From contig CAVYMJ010000006.1 in assembly GCA_963769585.1 (NCBI GenBank), positions 310,001 through 374,000 on the forward strand: a stretch of DNA of 64,000 nt. Reading direction: 5' to 3'. Each line of letters opens with the position of its first letter. Within the stretch, counting starts at the first letter, position 1. Position numbers and translations under genes: made by a program. Below the pieces are notes generated by a model, which was not told where the DNA came from, searched no databases, and worked only from the letters and a program-made list of their open reading frames with translations. This document shows positions 1 through 8,542 of this stretch, piece by piece. The DNA comes from SSC3 sp963769585. GTDB lineage: Bacteria > Actinomycetota > Actinomycetes > Propionibacteriales > Nocardioidaceae.

Positions 1-210
1 GACGCCCTTCATCCGCCAGAAGATCTCCTCGGCGCCCCAGAAGCAGCCCAGGCCGAAGATCGCCACCTCGAGGCCGTCGGGCACCTGGTCGGTGACCACG
101 GGGGCGTCCAGCACCTTGTGCGTGTCGGCAACCGCGAACCAGGCGCGCTCTCGGCCCGCCAGTGCCTGTTCAGCGGTGGGCAGCTGGGTCTTGTGGCGGT
201 TGAACAGCAT
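1..210 (-). CDS. msrA: Peptide-methionine (S)-S-oxide reductase MsrA, N-terminal part
   Basis: The 70 visible codons begin MLFNRHKTQL and reach GLGCFWGAEEIFWRMKGV, where the window ends. GCFWGAE is the MsrA active-site motif; its cysteine attacks methionine-S-sulfoxide in oxidised proteins. The ATG at 210 is preceded by AGGAG at normal distance, so this gene has a leadered mRNA. It is divergent from metB, with a 127-base gap. The N-terminal extension before the active site is usual for the family. The rest of the gene lies outside the window. Confidence 0.93.
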   Translation of the reverse strand, partial: MLFNRHKTQLPTAEQALAGRERAWFAVADTHKVLDAPVVTDQVPDGLEVAIFGLGCFWGAEEIFWRMKGV

Positions 211-324
211 GGGTCGTCTCCTGAGGTTGCCGGTACTTCAGTCTGGCAAGGGACACAACACCGACCAAGGGCCAAACCTTCCGAAGCCCTTACGCCCGCG
301 CCCAAGGCGCCGGTGCCCGCTGGG

Positions 325-330
325 TAGGGT
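325..330 (+). promoter_or_regulatory. -10 box of leaderless metB promoter
   Basis: TAGGGT lies 7 bases before the GTG at 338. There is no Shine-Dalgarno-like sequence in between, so transcription probably starts at or next to the start codon. This is inferred from sequence only. Confidence 0.55.
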
Positions 331-337
331 TCGCAAG

Positions 338-1513
338 GTGAGCACCGAGGAACAGCCGAGCCAGACCAAGGCCCACGGCTTCGAGACCCGCGCCATCCAT
401 GCGGGACAACAGCCCGACCCGACCACCGGAGCGGTCGTCCCGCCGATCTACGCGACCAGCACCTACAAGCAGGACGGGGTGGGAGGTCTGCGCGGCGGCT
501 ACGAGTACAGCCGCTCCGCCAACCCGACCCGTACCGCGCTCGAGGAGTGCATCGCTGCTTTGGAGGAGGGCGAGCGGGGTTTCGCGTTCGCGTCTGGCCT
601 CGCTGCCGAGCACACGCTGCTCAGGGCCGCCTGCGAACCGGGCGACCATGTGGTGATCCCCGACGACGCCTACGGCGGCACGTACCGGCTTTTCGCCAAG
701 GTCGAGAACCCCTGGGGACTCGACTACACCCCGGCACCGGTTTCGGACGTCGACGCCGTCCGGGCTGCGATCCGTCCTGGTCGGACCAAGATCGTGTGGG
801 TCGAGACGCCGACCAACCCGATGCTCAACATCGGCGACATCGAGGCTCTGGCCGTCGTCGCCCACGAGGCCGGCGCGCTGCTCGTCGTGGACAACACGTT
901 CGCCTCGCCGTACCTTCAGCAGCCTCTCGCGCTCGGCGCGGACGCGGTGGTCCACTCCACCACCAAGTACGTCGGTGGCCACTCCGACGTCGTGGGCGGT
1001 GCCGTCGTGGTCCGTGAGCTCGGACTGGCCGAGACAGTCGCCTTCCACCAGAACGCCATCGGAGCCGTGGCCGGTCCCTTCGACGCCTTCCTGACCCTGC
1101 GGGGTCTCAAGACCCTCGGCGTACGGATGGACAGGCACTGCGACAACGCCGAGGCGGTCGTCGCCTTCCTGACCAAGCACGCGGCCGTGTCGCACGTGTA
1201 CTACCCGGGCCTGGCCGAGCACCCCGGGCATGAGGTCGCGTCCAGGCAGATGAAGCGCTTCGGTGGCATCATCTCCTTCCGGGTCGCCGCCGGGGTCGAG
1301 AAGGCCCTCGATGTCTGCCGCCGCGCCGAAGTCTGGACGCTAGGCGAGTCGCTGGGTGGCGTCGAGTCGCTCATCGAGCACCCCGGCTACATGACCCACG
1401 CCTCGGTCGCGGGCACCGACCTCGAGGTACCCGACGACCTGGTCCGCCTGTCCGTGGGGATCGAGACCGTCGACGACCTGCTCGCCGACCTCGACCAGGC
1501 CCTGTCGGGGTGA
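338..1513 (+). CDS. metB: Cystathionine gamma-synthase
   Basis: A 391-residue PLP enzyme of the Cys/Met metabolism family. It joins O-acylhomoserine (O-succinyl or O-acetyl) with cysteine to make cystathionine for methionine synthesis. The PLP lysine is K210 in STTKYVGGHSD; the substrate-binding YEYSRSANPTR motif is near residue 55 and WVETPTNPMLN near 154. The frame is open upstream to 92, but the family N-terminus (HGFETRAIHAG) and the TAGGGT box support the GTG at 338. The stop overlaps the next start as GTGA. Cystathionine gamma-lyase is a close relative and cannot be fully excluded. Confidence 0.9.
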   Translation: MSTEEQPSQTKAHGFETRAIHAGQQPDPTTGAVVPPIYATSTYKQDGVGGLRGGYEYSRSANPTRTALEECIAALEEGERGFAFASGLAAEHTLLRAACEPGDHVVIPDDAYGGTYRLFAKVENPWGLDYTPAPVSDVDAVRAAIRPGRTKIVWVETPTNPMLNIGDIEALAVVAHEAGALLVVDNTFASPYLQQPLALGADAVVHSTTKYVGGHSDVVGGAVVVRELGLAETVAFHQNAIGAVAGPFDAFLTLRGLKTLGVRMDRHCDNAEAVVAFLTKHAAVSHVYYPGLAEHPGHEVASRQMKRFGGIISFRVAAGVEKALDVCRRAEVWTLGESLGGVESLIEHPGYMTHASVAGTDLEVPDDLVRLSVGIETVDDLLADLDQALSG

Positions 1514-2818
1514 GCCAGGTCGTGTGCGTGGACTTCGGGTCCACGTTCACCAAGGCAGCGCTGGTCGAGCTCGGTTCGGGGACGCTCCAGGCGACCGCCA
1601 GCCACCGCACCACGATCGCGACCGATGTGCTCGACGGGCTCGACGCCTGTCTGCGCGAGCTCGGCTCGCCGCGCGCCGAGATCCTGGCCTGCTCCTCGGC
1701 CGGGGGCGGGCTGCGGATCGCTGTCGTCGGGAACGAGGAGCTGGTCACCGCGGAGGCCGGCCGCCGAGTCGCCCTGTCCAGTGGAGGTCGGGTGGTCGCG
1801 GTCGTGGCGGGGGTCCCGGACCTGGGAGAGCTCTCGCAGGCGCGGCCCGACGTGGTGCTGTTGACCGGTGGCACCGACGGCGGCAACGCCGAGGTGCTGT
1901 TGGCGTGCGCGAAGAGGCTCGCCGGCTGGGACGGGCCCGATCGTCGTCGCCGGGAACGTCGAGGCTCAGCCCGAGGTCGCGACCGTCCTGGCGGGGAGGA
2001 CCTTCGTCCTCGCCGACAACGTCGTACCGCGGATCGGAGTGCTGGCGCCCGAGTCCGCCCGGGCCGCGATCCGGGAGATGTTCCTGGCGCATGTGATCGG
2101 CGGGAAGCACCTCTCCGCTCGTGGTGGCTTCCTGCAGATGGTGCGGGGTGCGACCCCCGACGTCGTACTCACCGCGGTCGAGCTGCTCGCCGAGCAGGCC
2201 GGCGACGTCGCGGTCGTCGACGTCGGCGGAGCGACGACGGACGTGCACTCGGTGGTCGACCTCGACCCGGACTCGATAGGGCGCGAGGTGGTCGCGACCA
2301 CCCGGGTCACCCGCACCGTCGAGGGTGACCTCGGGATGCGCTGGAGTGCGGTGTCGACCGTCGAGGAGGGGTACGCCGGAGGGCTGATCGACGACGCCCA
2401 GCTCGCTGCTGCGCGGGTCGGAGCCCAGGGCCGCCAGTCGCACCCCGACTACCTGCCCGACTCCACTGCTGCCCGCGAGCTCGACCAGCGGATCGCCGCC
2501 GCAGCGATCGGCCTTGCGTTGCGCCGGCACGCCGGCCGATCGCAGGTCGTCTTCTCCGACGAGGGCCGGGTCGTCGAACGGACCGGGAAGGACCTGCGCA
2601 ACGTGGGCCTGCTGGTCGGCTCCGGAGGCGTCCTGCGGCATGCCGGCGATCCGGAGGCTGTCCTGACGCGTCACCTGGGCGCCGACGGTGGCTGGCAGCT
2701 ACCCGAGGACCCTCGGATCGTTGTCGACACCGACTACGTGCTGGCGGCGGCGGGGCTCCTCGCCGCCGAACATCCACAGACGGCCGCGGCCCTGCTCGCC
2801 CGGCTCAGTGGACGCTGA
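1510..2818 (+). pseudogene. Glutamate mutase accessory protein MutL/GlmL family, frameshifted
   Basis: This is an actin-like ATPase-fold protein of the MutL (GlmL) family, linked to B12-dependent glutamate mutase. The first frame (GTG 1510) encodes VCVDFGSTFTKAALVE and VVLLTGGTDGGNAE, then loses homology after LAGWDGP. The second frame resumes as PIVVAGNVEAQPEV and continues with VVDVGGATTDVHSV to the stop at 2818. Removing one C from the CCC at 1936-1938 restores a single frame of 435 codons, close to the family's usual length. Either the strain carries a real frameshift or the base is a sequencing error. The start overlaps the metB stop (GTGA). No glutamate mutase subunits are nearby, so the partner is unknown. 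Confidence 0.8.
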
Positions 2819-3494
2819 GGTAAGGGATCCAGTCCGCCGCCTGACGCCGGAACGTCGCCGGTGACAGCGCCGCTGCGCCGTGAGGCACCGAGCCCAGCAG
2901 CGGAACGCCGGAATGCCGGGAGAGGTCGCCCCGGTTGTGGAGCTCGGCCAGCCCGGGGTCATGCGGCCAGGACCCGATGACGATGCCCTGCACGAGCAGC
3001 CCGCGCTCCTGGATCGCCCACACGGTGAGGTTGGTGTGGTTGAGCGTGCCGAGACCGGCCCGGGCAACGACGATCCACTCCACCCGAAGACCCGTCTCGC
3101 CGACCGCCGCCGCGACGTCGAGGAGACCGAATGCCTCCCCGAGCGACACCGTCACTCCGCCTGCGCCCTCCACGAGGACGACGTCGTGGTCGGCGCTGGC
3201 CGCGAGCACAAGGTCTCGCTGCGTGCAGAGGTCCGGAAGCTCCACCCCGGCAACACGGGCAGCGGTGTCGGGGGCGAGCGGGTCGGGGAGCCGGACCCCC
3301 TCCAGCACGTCGACCTCGCCGGCCAACCGACGTACTTCCTCGACGTCGCCGGGCTCGTCCGGCCCGACGCCGGTCTGGGCGGGTTTGACGACCGCGACCG
3401 ACCTGCCCCGGCCGATCAGGATGCTGGCCAGCGCGGCGGTGACGACGGTCTTGCCGACGTCGGTATCGGTCCCGGTGACGAAGTAGACGGTCAT
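2805..3494 (-). CDS. bioD: Dethiobiotin synthetase
   Basis: A 229-residue ATP-dependent carboxylase that closes the ureido ring of 7,8-diaminononanoate to give dethiobiotin. The P-loop TGTDTDVGKT is at residues 7-16, VVKPAQTG follows near 35 and VLVEGAGG near 104. It is the last gene of the biotin operon; its ATG overlaps the bioF stop. Its 3' end overlaps the end of the convergent mutL-like gene by 14 bases. Confidence 0.94.
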   Translation of the reverse strand: MTVYFVTGTDTDVGKTVVTAALASILIGRGRSVAVVKPAQTGVGPDEPGDVEEVRRLAGEVDVLEGVRLPDPLAPDTAARVAGVELPDLCTQRDLVLAASADHDVVLVEGAGGVTVSLGEAFGLLDVAAAVGETGLRVEWIVVARAGLGTLNHTNLTVWAIQERGLLVQGIVIGSWPHDPGLAELHNRGDLSRHSGVPLLGSVPHGAAALSPATFRRQAADWIPYLSVH

Positions 3495-4609
3495 CGGATC
3501 TCCCGGAGCACCTTCGCAGCGAGACCCATCTCGTCGTCGGTGTGGTGGGCGTGCGCTGTCAGCCTGAGCCGGGAGATGCCGTCGGGCGTGGAGGGAGGCC
3601 GGAAGCAGCCGATGCGAACACCACTCGCAGCGGCCGCTTCGACAGCGGCCAGGGCCTCACGCGGGCCCGGCATCGGCACCGAGAGGACCGCCCCCGCGGG
3701 TGCTTCCACCCCACACGCCGCGGCCAGCGTTGCCGCGTTCACGTGGACGCGTGCCACCCGCTCGGGTTCGGCCACGATGACGTCCACGGCGGCAAGGGCG
3801 GCGCCCGTTGCTGCCGGAGCGAGCCCGGTGTCGTAGATGAAGGGGCGAGCCCGGTTGATCAGGTGCTCTCGTACGGCGGGGCTGCAGAGGACGGCTCCGC
3901 CCTGCGAGCCGAGTGCCTTGGAGAGGGTGGCGGTGGCGATGACGTCGGCCCGGTGACCGAGCCCGACCTCGTGCAGCACCCCGCGACCGCCGTCTCCGGC
4001 GGCACCGATGCCGTGGGCTTCGTCGGCCACCAGCACCGCACCGTGGGCGGCACAGACCTCGGCGAGCTCGGCGATGGGTGCGGAGTCGCCGAGCACCGAG
4101 TAGATCGTCTCGACCAGGACCAGAGCCCGGGTCTGGGTGCGCGCCGATAGGGCTTCGGCCACGGATGCCACCGAGTTGTGCGGGACGACCTTCACGGTGG
4201 CCCGGGCCAGCCGGCAGGCGTCGATCAGGCTCGCGTGTACGTGCGCGTCGGAGACGACCAGGGTGTCGTCGTCGGCAAGGGCCGCGACCACCGAGAGGTT
4301 CGCGTGGTAACCGGTCGAGAAGACCAGCGCGGACGGGAACCCGGTGAAGCGGCACAGGGCAGCCTCGAGCGCCGAGTGCAGCGAGAGCGTCCCGCTGACC
4401 AGCCGCGAGGCGCCGGCTCCGGCGCCGTACTGCCGGGTGGCACGGACGGCCCCGTCGATCACCCTCGGGTCACGCGCCAGGCCGAGGTAGTCGTTTCCGG
4501 CCAGGTCGAGCAACGGCTCACCCTTGTCGGCCTCCTGGAGTCGCCGCGTCAGGCCCCGCTCCTCTCGCTGGGCCGCCTGCTCGGTGAGCCAGTCGTCGAA
4601 CGCGGTCAT
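3491..4609 (-). CDS. bioF: 8-amino-7-oxononanoate synthase
   Basis: A 372-residue PLP enzyme of the alpha-oxoamine synthase family. It condenses L-alanine with pimeloyl-thioester, the first ring-assembly step of biotin synthesis. The PLP lysine is in ATLSKALGSQGG; DEAHGIG and the N-terminal GNDYLGLA are also family marks. The start overlaps the bioA stop and the stop overlaps the bioD start, so the three genes are probably translationally coupled. The length is slightly short for the family (about 380-400) but complete. Confidence 0.94.
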   Translation of the reverse strand: MTAFDDWLTEQAAQREERGLTRRLQEADKGEPLLDLAGNDYLGLARDPRVIDGAVRATRQYGAGAGASRLVSGTLSLHSALEAALCRFTGFPSALVFSTGYHANLSVVAALADDDTLVVSDAHVHASLIDACRLARATVKVVPHNSVASVAEALSARTQTRALVLVETIYSVLGDSAPIAELAEVCAAHGAVLVADEAHGIGAAGDGGRGVLHEVGLGHRADVIATATLSKALGSQGGAVLCSPAVREHLINRARPFIYDTGLAPAATGAALAAVDVIVAEPERVARVHVNAATLAAACGVEAPAGAVLSVPMPGPREALAAVEAAAASGVRIGCFRPPSTPDGISRLRLTAHAHHTDDEMGLAAKVLREIR

Positions 4610-5880
4610 CCGTGTACCTGCTTGACCGCGCCGACCATGGCCGAGGTGATCGCCGCCAGGTCGTCGACCGACGCGACGTACGGCGGCATGGCGTAGACGA
4701 GGTTGCGGAAGGGCCTGAGCCAGACGCCCGCGTCGATGGCGGCGCGAGCCACCCGGACCACGTCAACCGGCTCCTCGAGCTCCACGACCCCGACGGCGCC
4801 GAGCGTCCGGACCGAGCGCACCGACGACAGCTCGCCGGCAGGCGCCAGCCCTTCGCGCAGGGCCGCCTCGATGCCCCGGATCCGAGCCGGGTTGTCGTAG
4901 GACGCGAGCAGGTCCAGGCTCGCGCTGGCGATCGCGCAGGCCAGCGGGTTCGCCATGAAGGTGGGCCCGTGCATCATCGCCGCCGCCGGGCTGGCGTCGA
5001 CCCGGGCGGCCACCTCGGCAGTGGTCAGGACGGCAGCGAGCGACAGGTAGCCACCCGTCAGCGCCTTGCCGACGCACATGATGTCGGGGACGACCCCGCA
5101 CCTGTCCGCCGCCCACAAAGTGCCGGTCCGCCAGAGTCCGGTGGCAATCTCGTCGAAGATGACCAGCGCCTGGTGGGCGCGCGCCAGTCCGGCCAGATGC
5201 TGCACGGCTTCGGGGGAGTAGCTGTGCATGCCACCCGCGCCTTGCAGGAGAGGCTCGATGATGACCGCCGCGATCTCCTCGGCATGGGCCTCGAAGAGGG
5301 CCGTCGTCGAGGACTTCCAGTCGTCGAGCGGCTCGCCGACCGCGGGTGGCCGTTCCGCGAAGACGTGATCCGGCACGAGCCCCCGGTACATCGCGTGCAT
5401 GCCGCCGTCGGGGTCGCAGACGCTCATCGCCGCGAAGGTGTCGCCGTGGTAGCCGCCGCGGACCGTGAACAGCTTCGGCCGACCGGGCTGAGCCTGCCAG
5501 GCCATCTTCAGCGCTACCTCGACCGCAACCGAACCGGTGTCGGCCAGAAAGACCTTGTCGAGGCCGTCGGGGGCGAGATCGACGAGGCGGCGTCCCAGCT
5601 CCACGGCAGGCTCGTGGGTCAGTCCCCCGAACATCACGTGGCTCATCCGGGCCAGCTGGTCGTGCGCGGCCCGGTCCAGCGCCGGTACGGCGTACCCGTG
5701 GATCGCGCACCACCACGACGCCATCGCGTCGACGACCTCGACGGCCTGCCCGTCGACGAGCAGGCGGAGCCGGGTGCCCGAGGCCGACTCCACGACGTAC
5801 GGCGTCGCCGGTCGGGTCATCGACGAGTACGGGTGCCACAGGTGCTCCCGGTCGAAGGTGACGGTGTCGAGTTCGCTCAT
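4606..5880 (-). CDS. bioA: Adenosylmethionine-8-amino-7-oxononanoate aminotransferase
   Basis: A 424-residue class III aminotransferase that moves an amino group from S-adenosylmethionine to 8-amino-7-oxononanoate. Seen in the sequence: HLWHPYSSM at the N-terminus, which is typical of BioA, the PLP lysine in CVGKALTGGYLSL, and GPTFMANPLACA near residue 315. The frame is open 15 codons further upstream, but the ATG at 5880 gives MSELDTVTFDREHLWHPY, the usual N-terminus. It follows bsaP by 4 bases and overlaps bioF. Confidence 0.94.
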   Translation of the reverse strand: MSELDTVTFDREHLWHPYSSMTRPATPYVVESASGTRLRLLVDGQAVEVVDAMASWWCAIHGYAVPALDRAAHDQLARMSHVMFGGLTHEPAVELGRRLVDLAPDGLDKVFLADTGSVAVEVALKMAWQAQPGRPKLFTVRGGYHGDTFAAMSVCDPDGGMHAMYRGLVPDHVFAERPPAVGEPLDDWKSSTTALFEAHAEEIAAVIIEPLLQGAGGMHSYSPEAVQHLAGLARAHQALVIFDEIATGLWRTGTLWAADRCGVVPDIMCVGKALTGGYLSLAAVLTTAEVAARVDASPAAAMMHGPTFMANPLACAIASASLDLLASYDNPARIRGIEAALREGLAPAGELSSVRSVRTLGAVGVVELEEPVDVVRVARAAIDAGVWLRPFRNLVYAMPPYVASVDDLAAITSAMVGAVKQVHG

Positions 5881-5884
5881 GGCG

Positions 5885-6079
5885 TCAGGCCCAGGTGGAG
5901 GCGGTGGTCTCCCCGTGCTCGACACAGGTCGCCGTCCAGTGGTCCGGCGTGACCTGGACGACCATGCGGCGACGGCACTCCTGGCAGTAGCGCGGCGGTT
6001 CCAGCACCAGCCGCTGGGCGCACTCGTGGTGGGCCCCCTCGGTGGAAGGGTTCCCGCAGTGGCCGCAGTACTGGGTCAT
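5885..6079 (-). CDS. bsaP: Biotin synthase auxiliary protein BsaP, small cysteine-rich protein
   Basis: A 64-residue protein with six cysteines: CGHC at residues 5-8, C20, CQEC at 32-35 and C51, plus conserved-looking RRRMVVQVTPDHW. It sits between bioB and bioA. In mycobacteria, a small iron-sulfur protein of this type next to bioB has been reported to be needed by actinobacterial BioB for dethiobiotin-to-biotin conversion; the assignment here rests on position, size and cysteine pattern. The start could be ATG 6079, GTG 6082 or GTG 6103, the last overlapping the bioB stop. ATG 6079 is chosen because it keeps the CxxC close to the N-terminus. Confidence 0.78.
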   Translation of the reverse strand: MTQYCGHCGNPSTEGAHHECAQRLVLEPPRYCQECRRRMVVQVTPDHWTATCVEHGETTASTWA

Positions 6080-6099
6080 CACCGAGTCACAGAGTCGAG

Positions 6100-7122
6100 T
6101 CACAGCGTCGCGTTCAGCGCCTTGATGGGCATCTGGAGGTCGTCGAGGAGGGCGAGGTCGTCCTTGGGGTCGCGGCCAAGCGTGGTCAGGTAGTTGCCGA
6201 CGATGACGGCGTTGATCCCGCCGAGCAGGCCGGCGCGCGTGCCCAGGTCTCCCAGGGTGAGCTCGCGGCCGCCGGCGTAGCGCAGGATCGTGCGCGGGAG
6301 GGCGAGCCGGAACGCGGCAATGGTGCGCAGGGCGTCCTTGGAGTCCATCAGCGGGAGGTCGCCGAACGGCGTACCGGGCCGCGGGTTCAGGAAGTTCAAC
6401 GGCACCTCGTGAGGCTCCAGCGACCCGAGCTGGGCGGCGAGCTCGGCACGCTGCTCGACGGTCTCGCCCATCCCGACGAGTCCGCCGCAGCACAGCTCCA
6501 TGCCGGAGGCCTTGACCATCTCGCAGGTGTCCCAGCGCTCCTGGAAGGAGTGGGTGGTGACGACCTCGGGGAAGTAGGAGCGGGCCGCCTCGAGGTTGTG
6601 GTTGTAGCGGTGCACGCCCATGTCGACCAGGTCGTCGACCTGGGCCTGGGAGAGCATCCCGAGCGAGGCGGCGACCTGGATGTCGACGGCTTCGCGGATG
6701 GCCTTGACGCCGTCGCGCATCTGGGTCATCAGCCGTTCGTCAGGGCCCCGGACCGCGGCGACGATGCAGAACTCCGACGCGCCGGTGGCGCGGGTCTGGA
6801 CGGCGGCCTTGACCAGCTCGGGGATGTTGAGCCAGACCGACCGGACCGGGGAGGCGAACTGGCCGGACTGGGAGCAGAAGTGGCAGTCCTCGGGGCAGCC
6901 GCCGGTCTTGAGCGAGACGATCCCCTCGACCTCGACGTCGGGTCCGCACCACTTCATCCGGACCTCGTGCGCCAGGGCCAGCAGGGACTCGAGCTGGTCG
7001 TCGCCGGTCTGCAGGACCTGCAGCACCTGGGCTTCGGAGAGCCGCTCGCCGCGCTCGAGCACCTGAGCGCGGGCGATCGTCAGGATGTCCGTGGCCTCAG
7101 CTTGGAGAGTCATGGGCCCCAT
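6100..7122 (-). CDS. bioB: Biotin synthase, radical SAM
   Basis: A 340-residue radical SAM enzyme that inserts sulfur into dethiobiotin. The radical SAM cluster motif is CPEDCHFC, in GGCPEDCHFCSQSGQF; YNHNLEAA and LNFLNPRPGTP are typical BioB blocks. It heads the minus-strand operon bioB-bsaP-bioA-bioF-bioD. ATG 7122 is chosen because GAAGAGG lies about 6 bases upstream; ATG 7113 is the alternative. The upstream frame to 7233 lacks family similarity. No pimelate-chain genes (bioC, bioH) are in the window. Confidence 0.94.
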   Translation of the reverse strand: MGPMTLQAEATDILTIARAQVLERGERLSEAQVLQVLQTGDDQLESLLALAHEVRMKWCGPDVEVEGIVSLKTGGCPEDCHFCSQSGQFASPVRSVWLNIPELVKAAVQTRATGASEFCIVAAVRGPDERLMTQMRDGVKAIREAVDIQVAASLGMLSQAQVDDLVDMGVHRYNHNLEAARSYFPEVVTTHSFQERWDTCEMVKASGMELCCGGLVGMGETVEQRAELAAQLGSLEPHEVPLNFLNPRPGTPFGDLPLMDSKDALRTIAAFRLALPRTILRYAGGRELTLGDLGTRAGLLGGINAVIVGNYLTTLGRDPKDDLALLDDLQMPIKALNATL

Positions 7123-7237
7123 TCTCGCCTCTTCCGTGGGGGGAAGGGCTACGGGGTCCCAGCAGTGAAACGGCTCACCGCAAACTACCGCCGGGTACGA
7201 CGCGCGTCGCCGCCCGGAGAACCCGGTAGGCACCGCC

Positions 7238-7243
7238 TAGGGT
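7238..7243 (+). promoter_or_regulatory. -10 box of leaderless promoter for the AI-2E family gene
   Basis: TAGGGT lies 6 bases before GTG 7250, with no ribosome-binding site. The promoter shares a 127-base intergenic region with the divergent bioB gene. Confidence 0.55.
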
Positions 7244-7249
7244 TGCGAC

Positions 7250-8542
7250 GTGGAGCAGAGCAAGCGGGGTTCTTCGAGCCGGTTCGCGCGGATGCGGGAG
7301 CGCCAGGCCGCCAAGTCCGAGGAGCGACTCGCCGAGCGGTTCTCCGACCAGCTGTCCCGGCACTGGTCGGGGCTCCGGGCCGAGCTGCGGGCCGAGCGCC
7401 GGGAGGAGCCGAACATCAGGCCGGGAGTCTCGGACTTCCGCACCGGGCGCGTGCCGTACGGCGTCGACCTGGCGGCGGCCTGGGCCTGGCGCTTCCTGGT
7501 GATCGTGCTGGCCGGCTTCATCGTTGCCAAGGCGCTTGGCTTCCTGATCGTGGTCGTCATGCCGGTGTTCATCGCCTTGTTCATCGCCGCCTTCGTCACC
7601 CCGATCGTCACCCTGCTCATTCGTGTGATGCCCCGCAAGGTCGCCTCTCTGGTCGTGGTCGTCGGTGTCGTCGGCGCGATCGCCCTGATGCTCACCTTCG
7701 CCACCCAGCAGGTGGTCGACGGTGCCGACGACCTGTCCAAGCAGGTGGTCAGCGGGCTCGACGAGATCAGGCGCTGGCTGAAGGACGGACCGCTCAACGC
7801 CAGCGACCAGCAGATCGACGACGCTATCCAGGGCATGCAGGACGCCGTCTCCACCGGGAGCGAGGAGGTGGTCTCGACGCTCACCGAGGTGGGCACGGTG
7901 ATCACCCATGTCGTCGCCGGCTTCTTCATCGTGCTCTTCGCGACGTACTTCTTCCTGGCCGACGGGGGCGGCATCTGGGCCTGGGTAGTGCGGCTCTTCC
8001 CGCGCGCAGCCCGGGAGAAGGTCGACTCCTCAGGGCGTGTCGCCTGGGCCTCGCTGACCCAGTTCGTCAGGGCCACCGTCCTGGTGGCGCTCACCGACGC
8101 CATGGGTATCGCCCTGGTCGCGGCCATCCTCGAGGTGCCGTTCGTGGCCGCGATCGCGGTGCTGGTCTTCCTGGGCGCGTTCGTGCCCCTGGTCGGCGCG
8201 ACCGTTTCCGGCTCGATCGCCATCCTGGTCGCACTGGTTGCTCAGGGGCCGGTCGTCGCCCTCATCATGCTTGGCGGCGTGATCGGGGTCCAGCAGCTCG
8301 AGGCGCACATCCTGCAGCCGTTCCTGATGGGGCGCTTCGTCAGTGTGCATCCGCTGGGCGTGATCCTGGCCATCGCCGTCGGGGTCATCGTGGCCGGGAT
8401 CCCAGGTGCCCTGGTCGCGGTGCCGCTGGTCGCCACCGTGAATGCGGTCGCGAACCATCTCGCCAAGAGCGGGGATGCTCCCCCGACCGAGGAGGACTTC
8501 CCGATCGGGGATCTAGGCGAGGATCGGTCGCCCGCGTCCTAG
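7250..8542 (+). CDS. AI-2E (PerM) family transporter
   Basis: A 430-residue membrane protein of the AI-2E/PerM exporter family. A charged cytosolic N-terminus (about 75 residues) is followed by paired hydrophobic helices near residues 80-120, a soluble coil-like segment (about 150-210), and the conserved C-terminal block LVALVAQGPVVALIMLGGVIGVQQLEAHILQPFLMGR. Substrates are unknown for most members. Its stop shares the CTAG at 8539-8542 with the stop of the convergent exporter gene. Confidence 0.85.
   Translation: MEQSKRGSSSRFARMRERQAAKSEERLAERFSDQLSRHWSGLRAELRAERREEPNIRPGVSDFRTGRVPYGVDLAAAWAWRFLVIVLAGFIVAKALGFLIVVVMPVFIALFIAAFVTPIVTLLIRVMPRKVASLVVVVGVVGAIALMLTFATQQVVDGADDLSKQVVSGLDEIRRWLKDGPLNASDQQIDDAIQGMQDAVSTGSEEVVSTLTEVGTVITHVVAGFFIVLFATYFFLADGGGIWAWVVRLFPRAAREKVDSSGRVAWASLTQFVRATVLVALTDAMGIALVAAILEVPFVAAIAVLVFLGAFVPLVGATVSGSIAILVALVAQGPVVALIMLGGVIGVQQLEAHILQPFLMGRFVSVHPLGVILAIAVGVIVAGIPGALVAVPLVATVNAVANHLAKSGDAPPTEEDFPIGDLGEDRSPAS

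Noticed and set aside
7123..7249. BioQ or BirA operator upstream of bioB
   Set aside because: Only weak repeats were found: GTGA-N6-TCAC and the self-complementary GACGCGCGTC at 7199-7208. Neither resembles the biotin operators I know well enough to call.
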